From contig NZ_JAJLQY010000014.1 in the NCBI RefSeq assembly GCF_020991275.1, positions 115,387 through 179,386 on the forward strand: a DNA stretch of 64,000 nucleotides, given 5' to 3'. Below the pieces are notes generated by a model, which saw only the letters and a list, made by a program, of their open reading frames with translations, had not been told where the DNA came from and made no database searches. Origin of the DNA: Actinocorallia sp. API 0066. GTDB taxonomy: Bacteria > Actinomycetota > Actinomycetes > Streptosporangiales > Streptosporangiaceae. Each line of letters starts with the position of its first letter. Positions within the stretch are counted from its first letter, which is position 1. The position numbers and the translations under genes were made by a program. Below, in pieces: positions 36,401-44,812 of this stretch.

Positions 36401-36838
36401 GATGTGGGTGGCGAGCCTGTCTCCGACAAAAGCCGCGCGGTGCAGGGGCGAGTGCCGCACGCCCCGGCTTCCGAAGCGGCGCAGCCCGCCGGACGCCAGG
36501 TCGGAGCCCGTCCTGTCCAGGGAGCCTACGAGTGAGGCGTACGCGTCCCGGTGGACGAGGTCGTCCCCGTCCACAAAGGCGAGCAGTTCACCACGGGCCT
36601 GGGAGACGCCGAGGTTGCGGGCGGGCCCCGGCCCTCGGTTCTCCTGCTGGATGAGCGTGAACCGCCGGTCACGCCGAGAGTAGGACTTGGCTATCAGGGC
36701 GCCGCCGTCGGTCGAGCCGTCGTCGACGACGATCACCTCGAAGTCGGCGAACGTCTGGGCGGTCAGCGAGTCGAGGCACGCCGGCAGATACCGCTCCACG
36801 TTGTAGATCGGGACGACGACGCTCAGCCGAGGGCTCAT
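33479..36838 (-). CDS. bifunctional GT2 / TagF-like glycerophosphotransferase, TWHG motif altered
   Basis: 1119 aa. N-terminal GT-A glycosyltransferase 2 domain: LSVVVPIYNVERYLPACLDS, VIVVDDGST, AFVDGDDLVHRDAY. A beta-rich middle follows. The C-terminal TagF/CDP-glycerol polymerase domain has GSPANDLL, IVLYVPAWRGG, HVLLLRAHPATGG and VTDYSSAMFDFALTHRPMIFYPYD (from about residue 1018). The catalytic QTWHG of TagF is replaced by TWLRTGPG (Thr 861), losing the His. ATG 36838 overlaps the stop of the gene before it (ATGA). Last gene of a three-gene operon for a wall glycopolymer; membrane-peripheral, no signal peptide. It may act as a glycosyltransferase or need its neighbour for polymerase activity. 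Confidence 0.85.
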   Translation of the reverse strand: MSPRLSVVVPIYNVERYLPACLDSLTAQTFADFEVIVVDDGSTDGGALIAKSYSRRDRRFTLIQQENRGPGPARNLGVSQARGELLAFVDGDDLVHRDAYASLVGSLDRTGSDLASGGLRRFGSRGVRHSPLHRAAFVGDRLATHISRFPDLVADRIVWNKVWRRSFWDRTGLEFAAGLYEDIPVALRSHVRARSVDVLSGPVYLWRVRDAGEASITERSGEPANAWDRLAVLREMREVIAAEARSALPAFDRFILEFDLPKLAWALDASADAGAAARIREFVAGLDPAAGRDLPSHVRLRNHLLGRGMLAELGEVLRGEAEAESAPVVRCGRVRRRWLAAYPFLHDPEVGVPDDVYDVTDELQLRTRVKDVWWEGDVLFLEGHAYISRIETLPQDRMRAWVVEAKTGKRRRCGLRRVPAPEATVASAQSAVSHDASGFVLEIPALPRGDWRVVLELSSGGLKRTAPLGRPMAGRASWTPHLHVGVGFRAQAMYDEEGLFVRVRRIRALVTSTSVDEEGLLTARGWVSAHGETALVATCGTRRLAFPVRREGQIFTVEVPLAKLNTSRNDTFAGSAQWDLRIAADDQKFTPLAEPSVAEARWADGDTELAVTRTRYGALAVVVRPAGLTLTDLRWDHGALVMDGRCSTPDLRPGDVLLRCGHLRHRLPVVWSGDGFRITLNPADLPGPSGRAPLAAGTWELLVELPEGERPVVLERRLLPALPPELVVAGRVYEPTYGEGLRLRAARALADDECGAYAQRKLREEAYPRYRTEPVTDTAVFLSGRGATCAGGPRAVFEELRRRDTGLDLVWLSSDDRFTAPEGARIVGTGTREAYRLLARARYVVSDGAPQPWHKPGDGRTWLRTGPGVSLCRPMEAPGVPADVLFSPGPQATALLREGLGHQGEVLEIGSPANDLLFAPDAAARAARVRDRLRLPADRRIVLYVPAWRGGTAPGGTARFDLRFDLAEARARLGGGHVLLLRAHPATGGTGLRDDAFVRDVTWYPDITELYLIADVLVTDYSSAMFDFALTHRPMIFYPYDLAAHRDNPGFLLPYEATVPGPVAHSPSALLDALASTDEVAATFRRTRHSFTARFTPAETGTAAARAIDHLLARHPITP

Positions 36839-39800
36839 CGGGCCTTCCTCTTGCGCTTCTTGCGGGACACGCCGAAGACGCGTTCGTCCCTTGCCCTGTC
36901 GAACACCCGCCGCAGCACCCGGACGGAGGCGAGGCCGTCGTCCAGGGGGCAGAACCGCGCGGCGAACTCCGCGCTGGACCCCTCGGGGTCGCGCAGGGCC
37001 GCCACGAGTTCGGCCGGGTCGTCCAGCACCGGTCCCGGGCCCTCGGCCTCGACGTCGAAGAACCTGCGCCGCGCGACGGGCCGGTGGCAGAACACCGGCC
37101 GCCCGGTGACGGCGAAGTCGAACATGAGGGCGGAGACGCCGGTGACGAGCGTGTCGGCGGCGAGGCACAGGTCAGTGGGGTCGTGGTCGGCCGCGGCGAG
37201 GAACACGGTGCCGGGGGCGGCGGCGCGGCGCAGCGGGGCGAGGTCGAGGGCGCGGTCGTGCAGCACCACGTAGGCGTCGGCGGGCACGCCGAGCCTGGCC
37301 CGCGCGGCGGGGGCGGCCCGCTCGGCGGCCTCAGCGGACGCCAGGACGTCGTTGCGCGGGTAGCCCGACTCCACGACCGGCCCCTCGTATCCGAAGGCGC
37401 GACGGAGGATCTGGGTGCTGTAGGCGTTGGGCGAGACGAGCAGGTCCCACTGGGCGGCGTCGGCGGCGATCCGTTCCTGTCCGGCGGCCTCGGCGAAGCC
37501 GCGCGGCTCGCCGGGGTCGAAGCCGAGCCCGACGAGCGGGTTGCCGTGCCACGTCTGGAGGTAGATCTGGCCGTCGCGCTTGCGGAACCACTCGGGTTGC
37601 GGCCCGTCGCTCACCAGCCACCGGGACGTCGCGAGCGCGGCGTAGTGCTCGGCGCTGTCCCTGACGACGCAGTCGGCTCCTTCGGGCGCGGTGAAGGAGG
37701 CGTCACGCGCGACCCACAGGAGGTCGAGGTCGGGCCTGCGTTCGCGTAGGGCGTCGAAGAGGGCGAGGGGGCTGCCCGCGCACCGGGTTCCGCCGCGCGC
37801 CTCGAAGACGACCCTGTCGAACAGGGGCCGGGCGCGCAGCCGTGGGTAGTGCTGTTCGGCGAGTCTGCGCTGGTGGAAGCCGCCGCGTTCCTCGTCGCGC
37901 AGGCCGGGCCGTACGCGCAGCCGTAGGCACTCGCGCCCGGTGACGCGTAGGTCGAACTCGGCCCTTCCCTGCCGGACGGGTCCTGGCAGCCGGGCGGCGG
38001 CAGCCCTGTCGATCGTGGCGGGTGTGTCGTCGGCGTCCACGATGTCCCATTCGCCGCCGGTGATGGGCAGCAGTCCGGCGGGCCGCAGCGGCACCGCGCC
38101 GTCGGGGTCGGGCGGGAGCGCGCGGCGCTCCCCGGTGCCCGTGTGCCGCAGCCACAGCCCGCCGGGCAGGTCGCCGGACATCAGGACCCCGCCCTGCTCC
38201 TCGACCGCCGCACGGAGCACCCTGGGGCCGTCCTGGCGCCTGGCCAGCGCGAGCAGGCCGTACCTGGTGCGGCGCAGCACGAGGCCGCAGGCCGCGACGG
38301 GCGGCAGGTCGCCGGCGGTCAGCCGGGCGTCGCCGAGCCGCAGCGGCAGCGCGCCCGCCTCGGCGGCGGCGCGCAGCGGCCGCAGCGCGATCCTGGCGCG
38401 GAACCCGTCGCCGTCGGTCCACGCGACGGACAGGGCCGCCGGTCCGGCGAACAGTTCGCCCGGCGCGGCGGCCCAGCCGGTGAGCAGCAGGTCGCCGTCC
38501 TCGACCGAGCAGCCGGTGACGAGGGCGCGAAGCTGCCTGATCCGCAGCTCGAAGCCGTCGGTGCAGACCGGCTGCGCCCACAGGTCCGCGCCGATCCTCA
38601 CGCCGGGCGGCCTACGGCGGCGCTCGTCGACGGCCCCGGTGACAAAAGCACGTCGCCGTACCCCGTGATGGGTGAAGTCCGCCTCCAGACGCCACACCCC
38701 CGGCTCCAGCCGAGCCGCGTCCACCACGGTGACGAACCCTCCGCCCCGGTAGGAGGCCGACGCCTGCGCCGAGTTGGCCGTGAGGTCGGGACGGTCCACC
38801 CGCTGGACGTCCAAGGGGATGCGCCGCCTTCCGGGCGCGTCCACAAGGGTCAGTTTCAGCTGCCCGTCTTCGGTGCCCGGCAGGTCGAGGAGTTCCACGT
38901 AAGCGTGTCCGGTGAGGGTGAACGCCGTGCCACGCGTGGTCTCGACCCTGTCCACGCGGGCCGTGAACGTCATCTCCCGGGCCGCGCGCAGCAGCTCCTG
39001 CGGTACCCGGTTGTCGAAGAGCTGCGGGTAGTGGTGGTACCAGGTACGCCAGAGCACGCCCCGCTGGATCACCCCTGCGCGCGTCCCCCACGCGTGCTCG
39101 TAGCGGGTGAGTTCGAGGAACTCGTCCAGGGAGCCCTCGGCCGTCAGGTGGCAGCGCATCCGGTGGACGGCGGGCGCGTCGTGGAACAGGTCACGCGAGA
39201 CGCCGCGTAGGTAGGCGTGCGCGGTATCGAACAGCTCCTCCCTGCTGTCCTCCACCGTGGCGACGGTGTGCAGCAGCCAGCGCAGCTCCCGGCCGATGAC
39301 GCTCCTGTCGAACTCGGTGCGCAGCCGTGGCGCGTGCTCCGCGAGCACCCCCGCCGCCTCGGTCAGCGCGGCGAGCAGTGCGCGCGGGTCCTGGGCGACG
39401 GGCGCGGGATGCCCGTGGACGGTCTCGGCGACGACGTCGGCGGTGGCCGCAAGCACGTCGGTCGTGACGAGGAGCGGGAGGTCGGCGTAAGGCCCCGTAC
39501 GGAAGGCGAGCCCGTGCCTGTCCCAGAAGGACCTGCGGAAGACGCGCGCCCCCAGCGTCCGGTGGTGGACCAGTCGCGGCTCCCGGCGAAGGTTCAGGCC
39601 GGGCCTCGACTCCTCGAACAGCCCTTCCGGGTACCGCACCCCCGCCGACCTGCCCAATGCCAGATCCGCTCCGGTCCGCTCCAGCGACGCCACCAGTGGC
39701 GCGGGCGACAGCAGGTCCCCCGGATCGGCGAAAGCCAGGTACGTGCCTGTCGCATGGCGCACCCCGACGTTCCTGGGCGACTCGCCCTCCTCACCACCGA

Positions 39801-39984
39801 CCAGGACGAACCGGTCGTCCTTGGCGGCGAACTCCTTGGCGACGGTGTCGGCGCCGTCGCCCGACCCGCCGTCGACCATCACGACCCGTAGGCCGGGGCC
39901 GCGCCTTCCCGCGAGCGCCTCCAGGGTCTCGGCGAGCCCCCGTGCCCCGGCGAAGGGCACCACGACGCTCAGCGCGTGCCGCAT
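36835..39984 (-). CDS. bifunctional GT2 / TagF-like protein with degenerate GT2 and partly lost TagF motifs
   Basis: 1049 aa. GT2-like N-terminus LSVVVPFAGARGLAETLEAL, but the nucleotide-binding signature reads VDGGS and the DxD region reads AFADPGDLL, so sugar transfer is doubtful. The TagF part keeps IYLQTWHGNPLVGLGF (His 813) and SGYPRNDVL, but the region of the second catalytic His is short (FLAAADHDPTD) and VTDYSS reads VTGVSA. Ends in a Lys/Arg tail (RKKRKRKAR). ATG 39984 follows the previous stop with no gap (TGA-ATG) and the next gene starts inside its stop. Membrane-associated glycopolymer synthesis is the likely pathway; catalytic status is unclear. Confidence 0.82.
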   Translation of the reverse strand: MRHALSVVVPFAGARGLAETLEALAGRRGPGLRVVMVDGGSGDGADTVAKEFAAKDDRFVLVGGEEGESPRNVGVRHATGTYLAFADPGDLLSPAPLVASLERTGADLALGRSAGVRYPEGLFEESRPGLNLRREPRLVHHRTLGARVFRRSFWDRHGLAFRTGPYADLPLLVTTDVLAATADVVAETVHGHPAPVAQDPRALLAALTEAAGVLAEHAPRLRTEFDRSVIGRELRWLLHTVATVEDSREELFDTAHAYLRGVSRDLFHDAPAVHRMRCHLTAEGSLDEFLELTRYEHAWGTRAGVIQRGVLWRTWYHHYPQLFDNRVPQELLRAAREMTFTARVDRVETTRGTAFTLTGHAYVELLDLPGTEDGQLKLTLVDAPGRRRIPLDVQRVDRPDLTANSAQASASYRGGGFVTVVDAARLEPGVWRLEADFTHHGVRRRAFVTGAVDERRRRPPGVRIGADLWAQPVCTDGFELRIRQLRALVTGCSVEDGDLLLTGWAAAPGELFAGPAALSVAWTDGDGFRARIALRPLRAAAEAGALPLRLGDARLTAGDLPPVAACGLVLRRTRYGLLALARRQDGPRVLRAAVEEQGGVLMSGDLPGGLWLRHTGTGERRALPPDPDGAVPLRPAGLLPITGGEWDIVDADDTPATIDRAAAARLPGPVRQGRAEFDLRVTGRECLRLRVRPGLRDEERGGFHQRRLAEQHYPRLRARPLFDRVVFEARGGTRCAGSPLALFDALRERRPDLDLLWVARDASFTAPEGADCVVRDSAEHYAALATSRWLVSDGPQPEWFRKRDGQIYLQTWHGNPLVGLGFDPGEPRGFAEAAGQERIAADAAQWDLLVSPNAYSTQILRRAFGYEGPVVESGYPRNDVLASAEAAERAAPAARARLGVPADAYVVLHDRALDLAPLRRAAAPGTVFLAAADHDPTDLCLAADTLVTGVSALMFDFAVTGRPVFCHRPVARRRFFDVEAEGPGPVLDDPAELVAALRDPEGSSAEFAARFCPLDDGLASVRVLRRVFDRARDERVFGVSRKKRKRKAR

Positions 39985-41541
39985 TCACATCCCCTTGAAC
40001 ACGTGCTCGATCACCCGCTCGGCGGCGGCGCCGTCGTCGAACGGGCAGAACTCGGCGCGGAACGCCTCGTCGGCGCCGCGCGTCACCCCGGCCCGCAGCG
40101 CCGCCACCACGTCCCCCGACGTGCGCAGGAGCGGCCCGGGGGCCTTCTCCTCCAGGTCCACGTACAGGCCACGGACCTCGTCCCGGTAGCGGTCCAGGTC
40201 GGGCGCGAAGACGACGACGGGCCTGCCGGTGGCCGCGAAGTCGACCATGGCCGAGGAGTAGTCCGTGACGAGCACGTCCGCGACGAGCAGCAGGTCGGCC
40301 GTCTCCGGATAGGCGGTGACGTCCCTGACGAACCCGTCGGGACGCGGCCAGCCCGCGCCCTTGCGCATGTGCCGGTGCGCCCGCAGGAGGAGCACGTGGT
40401 CGCCGTCCAGGGCGCGCCGCGCGTCGGCGACGTCGAGGGCGAGGTCGTGCGGTGTGCCCGTGAGGCGCAGGTCGTCCCGGAAGGTGGGCGCGTACAGGAC
40501 GACCTTCTTGTCCTCAGGCAGACCGAGCCTCCTACGGACCTCCGCCTTGTACTCCTCGCCTCCCGGACGGTGCAGCACGTCGTTCCTGGGATAACCGACC
40601 TCCAGGACCTCTCCTTCGAAGCCGTAAGCACGACGCAGGATGGGCGTCGCGTACGGGCTCGGGGAGACGAGGTAGTCCCAGCGCGGCGTGTCCGCCCGGA
40701 TGTGCTCAAGGGCCGCCTTGCGCTGGTCGGTGAGCGTCTCGATGTCGAGGCCGAGACGCTTGAGCGGCGTGCCGTGCCACGTCTGCAGGTACACCTGCCC
40801 CTCGCGCTTGCGGAACCAGCGCGGTAGCCGGACGTTCCCAACGAAGTACTTCGCTCGCGCCATCACCTCGTAGTGCGCGCGTGAGCCCGCGAGCACCACG
40901 GTGGTGCCGGGCGGCGGCGCGAACTGCCCGTCGGCGCTCACCCACACGAACTCCAGGCCCAGGTCGCGGCGGCACAGCTCCTCGTAGACGGCCCTGGGGT
41001 TGCAGGACGCCGAGCGCCCCGCCATCGAGTCGAACACCGCGACGTCAAGGAGGGGCAGCGCCCTGCGTCCCGCGTAGTGCCCGGACTGCAACCGCTCCTG
41101 CGCGCGCGGGCCGCGCTCGTCAGGCGCGTGGTTCGGGGCGACGACGAGCAGCAGCCTGGCCCCGCGCGGCGTAGGGGTGTAGACGTGCAGACCCTCCACC
41201 CGGCGGGCCGGAAGGCGTCTGCCTGTCCAGTAGGCGTCGCGCAGTTCCCACTCTCCGCTCGCCAGGGGGATCTCCTCCCCGAACGACAGCACGCGCGCGC
41301 ACGGCACCCGGACGCCTTCCGCGCCCGCCGGGACGGTCACCTCACGTCCGCTCGCGCGATGCCGGAGCACGAGGCTCTGCGGCACCTGCGAGCCGGTCAG
41401 CAGGAGGTCGCCGTCCGCCGTCCACGCGGCCCGCTCGATCCTGAACTCCGGTCGGCCGCGGTCCCGCAGCCGCGCGACGCCTTTGCGGACCGTGGCCGGC
41501 ACATGGGCGGTCGACCAGCGCAACAGCTTCAGAGCGGGCAC
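39985..41541 (-). CDS. CDP-glycerol glycerophosphotransferase (TagF/TarF-like)
   Basis: 518 aa from GTG 41541, chosen because GGGGAG stands six bases upstream; GTG 41562 is the alternative. No GT2 domain. The polymerase domain is complete: VYLQTWHGTPLKRLGLDIE (His 256), GYPRNDVLHR, VLYAPTFRDD, VLLLRAHRHM, VTDYSSAMVDFAATGRPVVVFAPDLDRYRDEVRGLYVD and FCPFDDGAAAERVIEHVF. It polymerises glycerol phosphate (or another polyol phosphate) from a CDP-activated donor onto a lipid-linked primer at the inner face of the membrane. First gene of the operon with two large TagF-like partners. Confidence 0.92.
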   Translation of the reverse strand: MPALKLLRWSTAHVPATVRKGVARLRDRGRPEFRIERAAWTADGDLLLTGSQVPQSLVLRHRASGREVTVPAGAEGVRVPCARVLSFGEEIPLASGEWELRDAYWTGRRLPARRVEGLHVYTPTPRGARLLLVVAPNHAPDERGPRAQERLQSGHYAGRRALPLLDVAVFDSMAGRSASCNPRAVYEELCRRDLGLEFVWVSADGQFAPPPGTTVVLAGSRAHYEVMARAKYFVGNVRLPRWFRKREGQVYLQTWHGTPLKRLGLDIETLTDQRKAALEHIRADTPRWDYLVSPSPYATPILRRAYGFEGEVLEVGYPRNDVLHRPGGEEYKAEVRRRLGLPEDKKVVLYAPTFRDDLRLTGTPHDLALDVADARRALDGDHVLLLRAHRHMRKGAGWPRPDGFVRDVTAYPETADLLLVADVLVTDYSSAMVDFAATGRPVVVFAPDLDRYRDEVRGLYVDLEEKAPGPLLRTSGDVVAALRAGVTRGADEAFRAEFCPFDDGAAAERVIEHVFKGM

Positions 41542-41750
41542 GGACAGCTCCCCAATCGCCACTCAACGTCTTGATCAGCGCACCGAAAGTAACAACGCGA
41601 TGGCCGACCCGCCACCGTGGCGCAGCGGGGGGCAGGCGTGGCCATGACGCTCAGCATGGTCACATTGCGCGTCCGCTGCTCACGTTGAGTGAGTAGATGG
41701 CACTGCCTTGACGCAATCTTGAGGTTGCGCCCGCCTCCTGAACCGCCCGG

Positions 41751-42644
41751 TCAGGCGGCTATGTGGACTTTCCAATCCTTGTCCCGCACCGCGCGGCGCA
41801 TCGTCTCGGCGAGGAGGGTGAACTCCTCCGCGCGCGGTGACGTCGCCCGGTGGACGAGGCCGATCCTGCGGTACGGCGCGGGCTGCGCGAACCTGCGCAC
41901 GTGCATCCCGGCCCGGCCTGCCTCGACGGGGACGGCGGATTCCGGCAGCAGCGTCACGCCGAGCCCGCCTGAGACGAGCTGCACGAGCGTCGAGAGGCTC
42001 GTCGCGTAGGTGGCGGCCGCCGCCTTGGCGCCGACCTCCCGGCACACTTCGAGCGCCTGGTCCCGCAGGCAGTGGCCTTCGTTGAGCAGGAGGACGTCGA
42101 GTTCGCCGAGCAGGGCGCGGTCCACCGGTTCCTCGATGTCCAGGCCGTGCGGCGCGGCCAGCACGAAGTCCTCCTGGTAGAGCGGGATCTCCACGATGCC
42201 CGGCATCGTCACGGGCAGCGCGAGGACGACGACGTCAAGGCGCCCGGCGAGGAGTTCCGCGACACACGTCGCCGTCTGCTCTTCCCGGACCGAAAGCTCA
42301 ATGTCGGGAAAATCACAATTGAGCGCTGGAAGTACCGTAGGTAGCAAATAGGGGGCGACAGTCGGTATAACTCCGAAACGCAACGGACCCGCCAATGGCC
42401 CGCGATCGGCCGCCACTTCCTCGGCCATCCTGTCCAGTTCGGCGAGCACGATCGCCGCACGGCGTGCCACCAGCTCGCCCGCGGGGGTCAGCAAAACCTT
42501 GCGTGTGGTGCGCTCCACAAGCCTCGTGGCCAGGGCGTCTTCCAGGGCGGCGACCGCGGCGGACAGGGCCGGCTGGCTCATCCGCAGCGCGGCCGCGGCG
42601 TCGCGGAAGTGGAGATAGTCCGCGACGGCCAAGAACGCCCGCAA
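41751..42644 (-). CDS. oxyR: LysR-type peroxide sensor OxyR
   Basis: 297 aa from TTG 42644; the true product is probably longer. Winged helix FRDAAAALRMSQPALSAAVAALE at the N-terminus; the regulatory domain has the redox cysteine pair in EGHCLRDQALEVC; GGLGVTLLPESAVP near the end. It activates peroxide defence and is divergent from ahpC-ahpD. The conserved start of the first helix (SRPTIAQLRAF, as in mycobacterial OxyR PTIAxLRAF) lies upstream of the TTG but no ATG, GTG or TTG precedes it before an in-frame TAG at 42678-42680. AGGGG is six bases ahead of an ATC codon at 42668, so a non-standard start may be used. Confidence 0.9.
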   Translation of the reverse strand: MRAFLAVADYLHFRDAAAALRMSQPALSAAVAALEDALATRLVERTTRKVLLTPAGELVARRAAIVLAELDRMAEEVAADRGPLAGPLRFGVIPTVAPYLLPTVLPALNCDFPDIELSVREEQTATCVAELLAGRLDVVVLALPVTMPGIVEIPLYQEDFVLAAPHGLDIEEPVDRALLGELDVLLLNEGHCLRDQALEVCREVGAKAAAATYATSLSTLVQLVSGGLGVTLLPESAVPVEAGRAGMHVRRFAQPAPYRRIGLVHRATSPRAEEFTLLAETMRRAVRDKDWKVHIAA

Positions 42645-42665
42645 TTGGGCGATCGTCGGGCGACT

Positions 42666-42682
42666 GATAGCTATCCCCTATC
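42666..42682. promoter_or_regulatory. possible OxyR operator in the oxyR-ahpC gap
   Basis: GATAGCTATC palindrome (42666-42675) followed by a further CTATC (42678-42682), giving GATAG-N7-CTATC. It overlaps the beginning of oxyR, consistent with autoregulation and divergent control. Binding is inferred. Confidence 0.4.
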
Positions 42683-42774
42683 GCGAACACTCGGCTGAAT
42701 CGATTTCTCACATGACGATACATGCGAGAGGCTGAGCACCGTCCACCGACCCCATCCGACCCTAGGAGGGCCCC

Positions 42775-43329
42775 ATGCTCAGCATTGGCGACCAGTTCCC
42801 GGCCTACTCTCTGACGGCCTGCGTCTCCCTCGACGCGGACAACGCCTTCGAGACCATCACCGAGAAGTCCTACGAGGGCAAGTGGCGCGTGGTCTTCTTC
42901 TGGCCCAAGGACTTCACCTTCGTCTGTCCCACCGAGATCGCCGAGTTCGGCCGCCTCAACGAGGACTTCGCCGACCGTGACGCGCAGGTGCTCGGCGCGT
43001 CCGTCGACAACGAGTTCGTGCACTTCAACTGGCGCAAGAACCACCCCGACCTGACCGACCTGCCCTTCCCGATGCTGTCGGACCTCAACCGCGAGCTGTC
43101 CTCCGCGCTCGGCATCCTCACCAAGGACGGCGTCGCCCAGCGCGCCACCTTCATCGTGGACCCGAACAACGAGATCCAGTTCGTCATGGTCACCGCGGGC
43201 TCCGTCGGCCGGAACGTCAAGGAGGTCCTGCGGGTCCTGGACGCGCTCCAGTCGGACGAGCTGTGCCCGTGCAACTGGAACAAGGGCGAGAGCACCCTCG
43301 ACGTCAACAAGCTGCTCGCGGGCGTCTGA
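42775..43329 (+). CDS. ahpC: alkyl hydroperoxide reductase AhpC (peroxiredoxin)
   Basis: 184 aa. Peroxidatic Cys in [13 protein letters not shown]; resolving Cys near the end in [12 protein letters not shown]. The N-terminus [11 protein letters not shown] is family-typical and ATG 42775 has AGGAGG upstream. Reduces peroxides and peroxynitrite; in actinobacteria it is reduced by AhpD. Divergent OxyR likely controls it. Confidence 0.97.
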   Translation: MLSIGDQFPAYSLTACVSLDADNAFETITEKSYEGKWRVVFFWPKDFTFVCPTEIAEFGRLNEDFADRDAQVLGASVDNEFVHFNWRKNHPDLTDLPFPMLSDLNRELSSALGILTKDGVAQRATFIVDPNNEIQFVMVTAGSVGRNVKEVLRVLDALQSDELCPCNWNKGESTLDVNKLLAGV

Positions 43330-43331
43330 CG

Positions 43332-43868
43332 ATGAGCATCGACAGCCTGAAGAACGCCCTTCCGGCCTACGCCAAGGACATCAAGCTCAACCTGGGCTCG
43401 GTGACCACCACCTCGCAGCTGACCGAGCAGCAGCTGTGGGGGACGGTGCTGAGCTGCGCCCTGGCCACCAAGAGCGGCCGTGTCATCGCCGCCGTCTCGG
43501 CCGAGGCGGGCGACTACCTCACCGCCGAGGCCTTCGAGGCGGCCAAGGGCGCCGCCGCGATCATGGCGATGAACAACGTCTACTACCGGGCCACGCACCT
43601 CATCGGCGACGACACCTACGCGACGCTCCCGGCGAAGCTGCGGATGAGCGTCATCGCCAAGCCCGGCGTGGACAAGGCCGACTTCGAGCTGTGGTGCCTC
43701 GCGGTCTCGGCCATCAACGGCTGCGGCCGCTGCCTGGAGTCGCACGAGAAGGTCCTGCGCGACGCCGGACTCTCCCGTGAGCTGATCCAGGAGGCGCTCC
43801 GCATCGCCGCCGTGGTCAACGCCACCGCCGCCGTTCTGGAGTCGGAGTCGGCCCTCACCACCGTGTGA
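43332..43868 (+). CDS. ahpD: alkyl hydroperoxidase AhpD
   Basis: 178 aa. The CxxC active site with following His is in [33 protein letters not shown] opens the chain and [13 protein letters not shown] lies in the conserved core. AhpD transfers electrons from lipoyl-dependent partners to AhpC. ATG 43332 lies three bases after the ahpC stop; the two form an operon. Confidence 0.96.
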   Translation: MSIDSLKNALPAYAKDIKLNLGSVTTTSQLTEQQLWGTVLSCALATKSGRVIAAVSAEAGDYLTAEAFEAAKGAAAIMAMNNVYYRATHLIGDDTYATLPAKLRMSVIAKPGVDKADFELWCLAVSAINGCGRCLESHEKVLRDAGLSRELIQEALRIAAVVNATAAVLESESALTTV

Positions 43869-43882
43869 CCCGCCCGACCCCC

Positions 43883-43917
43883 GAGCGCCCCGCCCACCGG
43901 CGGGGCGCTCCGCTTTT
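43883..43917 (+). terminator. terminator of ahpCD
   Basis: 12-bp perfect stem GAGCGCCCCGCC (43883-43894) / GGCGGGGCGCTC (43899-43910), 4-base loop, followed by CGCTTTT. Confidence 0.85.
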
Positions 43918-44072
43918 CCCGCGCTCCCCGCCCCGCTCACCTACAGTGTGGGCATAGCGCGCGAAACGGACGAAGATCCTTACGTTGTCCTGATCAGGCA
44001 CGGTCCACCATGCGAGGATGAGCCCTGGGCGCGCTCGCCCGACCAGGCCCCACTTCCCTAGGAGTCCCGCGC

Positions 44073-44738
44073 ATGCACTCGTCGATCCTCGCCCAGGCCG
44101 AAGCACCGGCGGACGGTATCGCGGGCTGGGCCACCGACATCATCGAGAAGGTGGGCGGTCCTGGCGCAGGGCTCCTCATCGCCCTGGAGAACCTCTTCCC
44201 GCCGCTGCCGAGCGAGATCATCCTCCCGCTGACCGGCTTCACCGCGGGCCAGGGCAAGATGTCGCTGTTCGAGGCGCTGTTCTGGACGACGCTCGGCGCC
44301 GTCGTCGGCGCGTTCGCGCTGTACTGGATCGGCAGGCTCATCGGCCGCGAGCGCATGTACTGGGTGTGGGAGCGGATGCCGCTGGTCAAGGTCTCCGACC
44401 TGGAGAAGACCGAGGCGTGGTTCGCCAAGCACGGCACCAAGGCGGTGTTCTTCGGCCGGATGGTGCCGATCTTCCGGAGCCTGATCTCGGTGCCCGCGGG
44501 CGTCGAGAAGATGCCGATGCCCACCTTCCTGCTGCTGACGACCGCCGGCAGCCTGATCTGGAACTCGATCCTCGTGCTCGCCGGCTACTGGCTCGGCGAC
44601 CAGTGGCACGTCGTAGAGACCTACGTCGGCGTCCTGTCGAAGATCGTCCTGGTGGCCGTCGTCGTCGGCGTCATCGCCTACATCGTCGTCCGCCTGCGCG
44701 GCCGCAACGGCACCGCGGGCGCCCACCGCGCCCCCTGA
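44073..44738 (+). CDS. DedA family membrane protein
   Basis: 221 aa. DedA/VTT signature: LIALENLFPPLPSEIILPLTGF, ALFWTTLGAVVGAFALYWIGRLIGRE, FFGRMVPIFRSLISVPAGVEKMP and a further helix ILVLAGYWLGDQW. DedA proteins are flippases for undecaprenyl-phosphate or related polyprenyl lipids, which also serve wall-polymer synthesis. ATG 44073 with TAGGAG upstream. Convergent with the zinc protease. Confidence 0.92.
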   Translation: MHSSILAQAEAPADGIAGWATDIIEKVGGPGAGLLIALENLFPPLPSEIILPLTGFTAGQGKMSLFEALFWTTLGAVVGAFALYWIGRLIGRERMYWVWERMPLVKVSDLEKTEAWFAKHGTKAVFFGRMVPIFRSLISVPAGVEKMPMPTFLLLTTAGSLIWNSILVLAGYWLGDQWHVVETYVGVLSKIVLVAVVVGVIAYIVVRLRGRNGTAGAHRAP

Positions 44739-44760
44739 CGCCAGGCGCCCCCAGACGACA

Positions 44761-44794
44761 GAACGTCCGGCTCCCCTCAGGGGACCGGACGTTC
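44761..44794. terminator. bidirectional terminator between DedA and M43 protease genes
   Basis: Stem GAACGTCCGG (44761-44770) / CCGGACGTTC (44785-44794) with an inner CCCC/GGGG stem. Lies between convergent genes. Confidence 0.8.
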
Positions 44795-44812
44795 GTCGTT
44801 CGGCGCGGGCCG

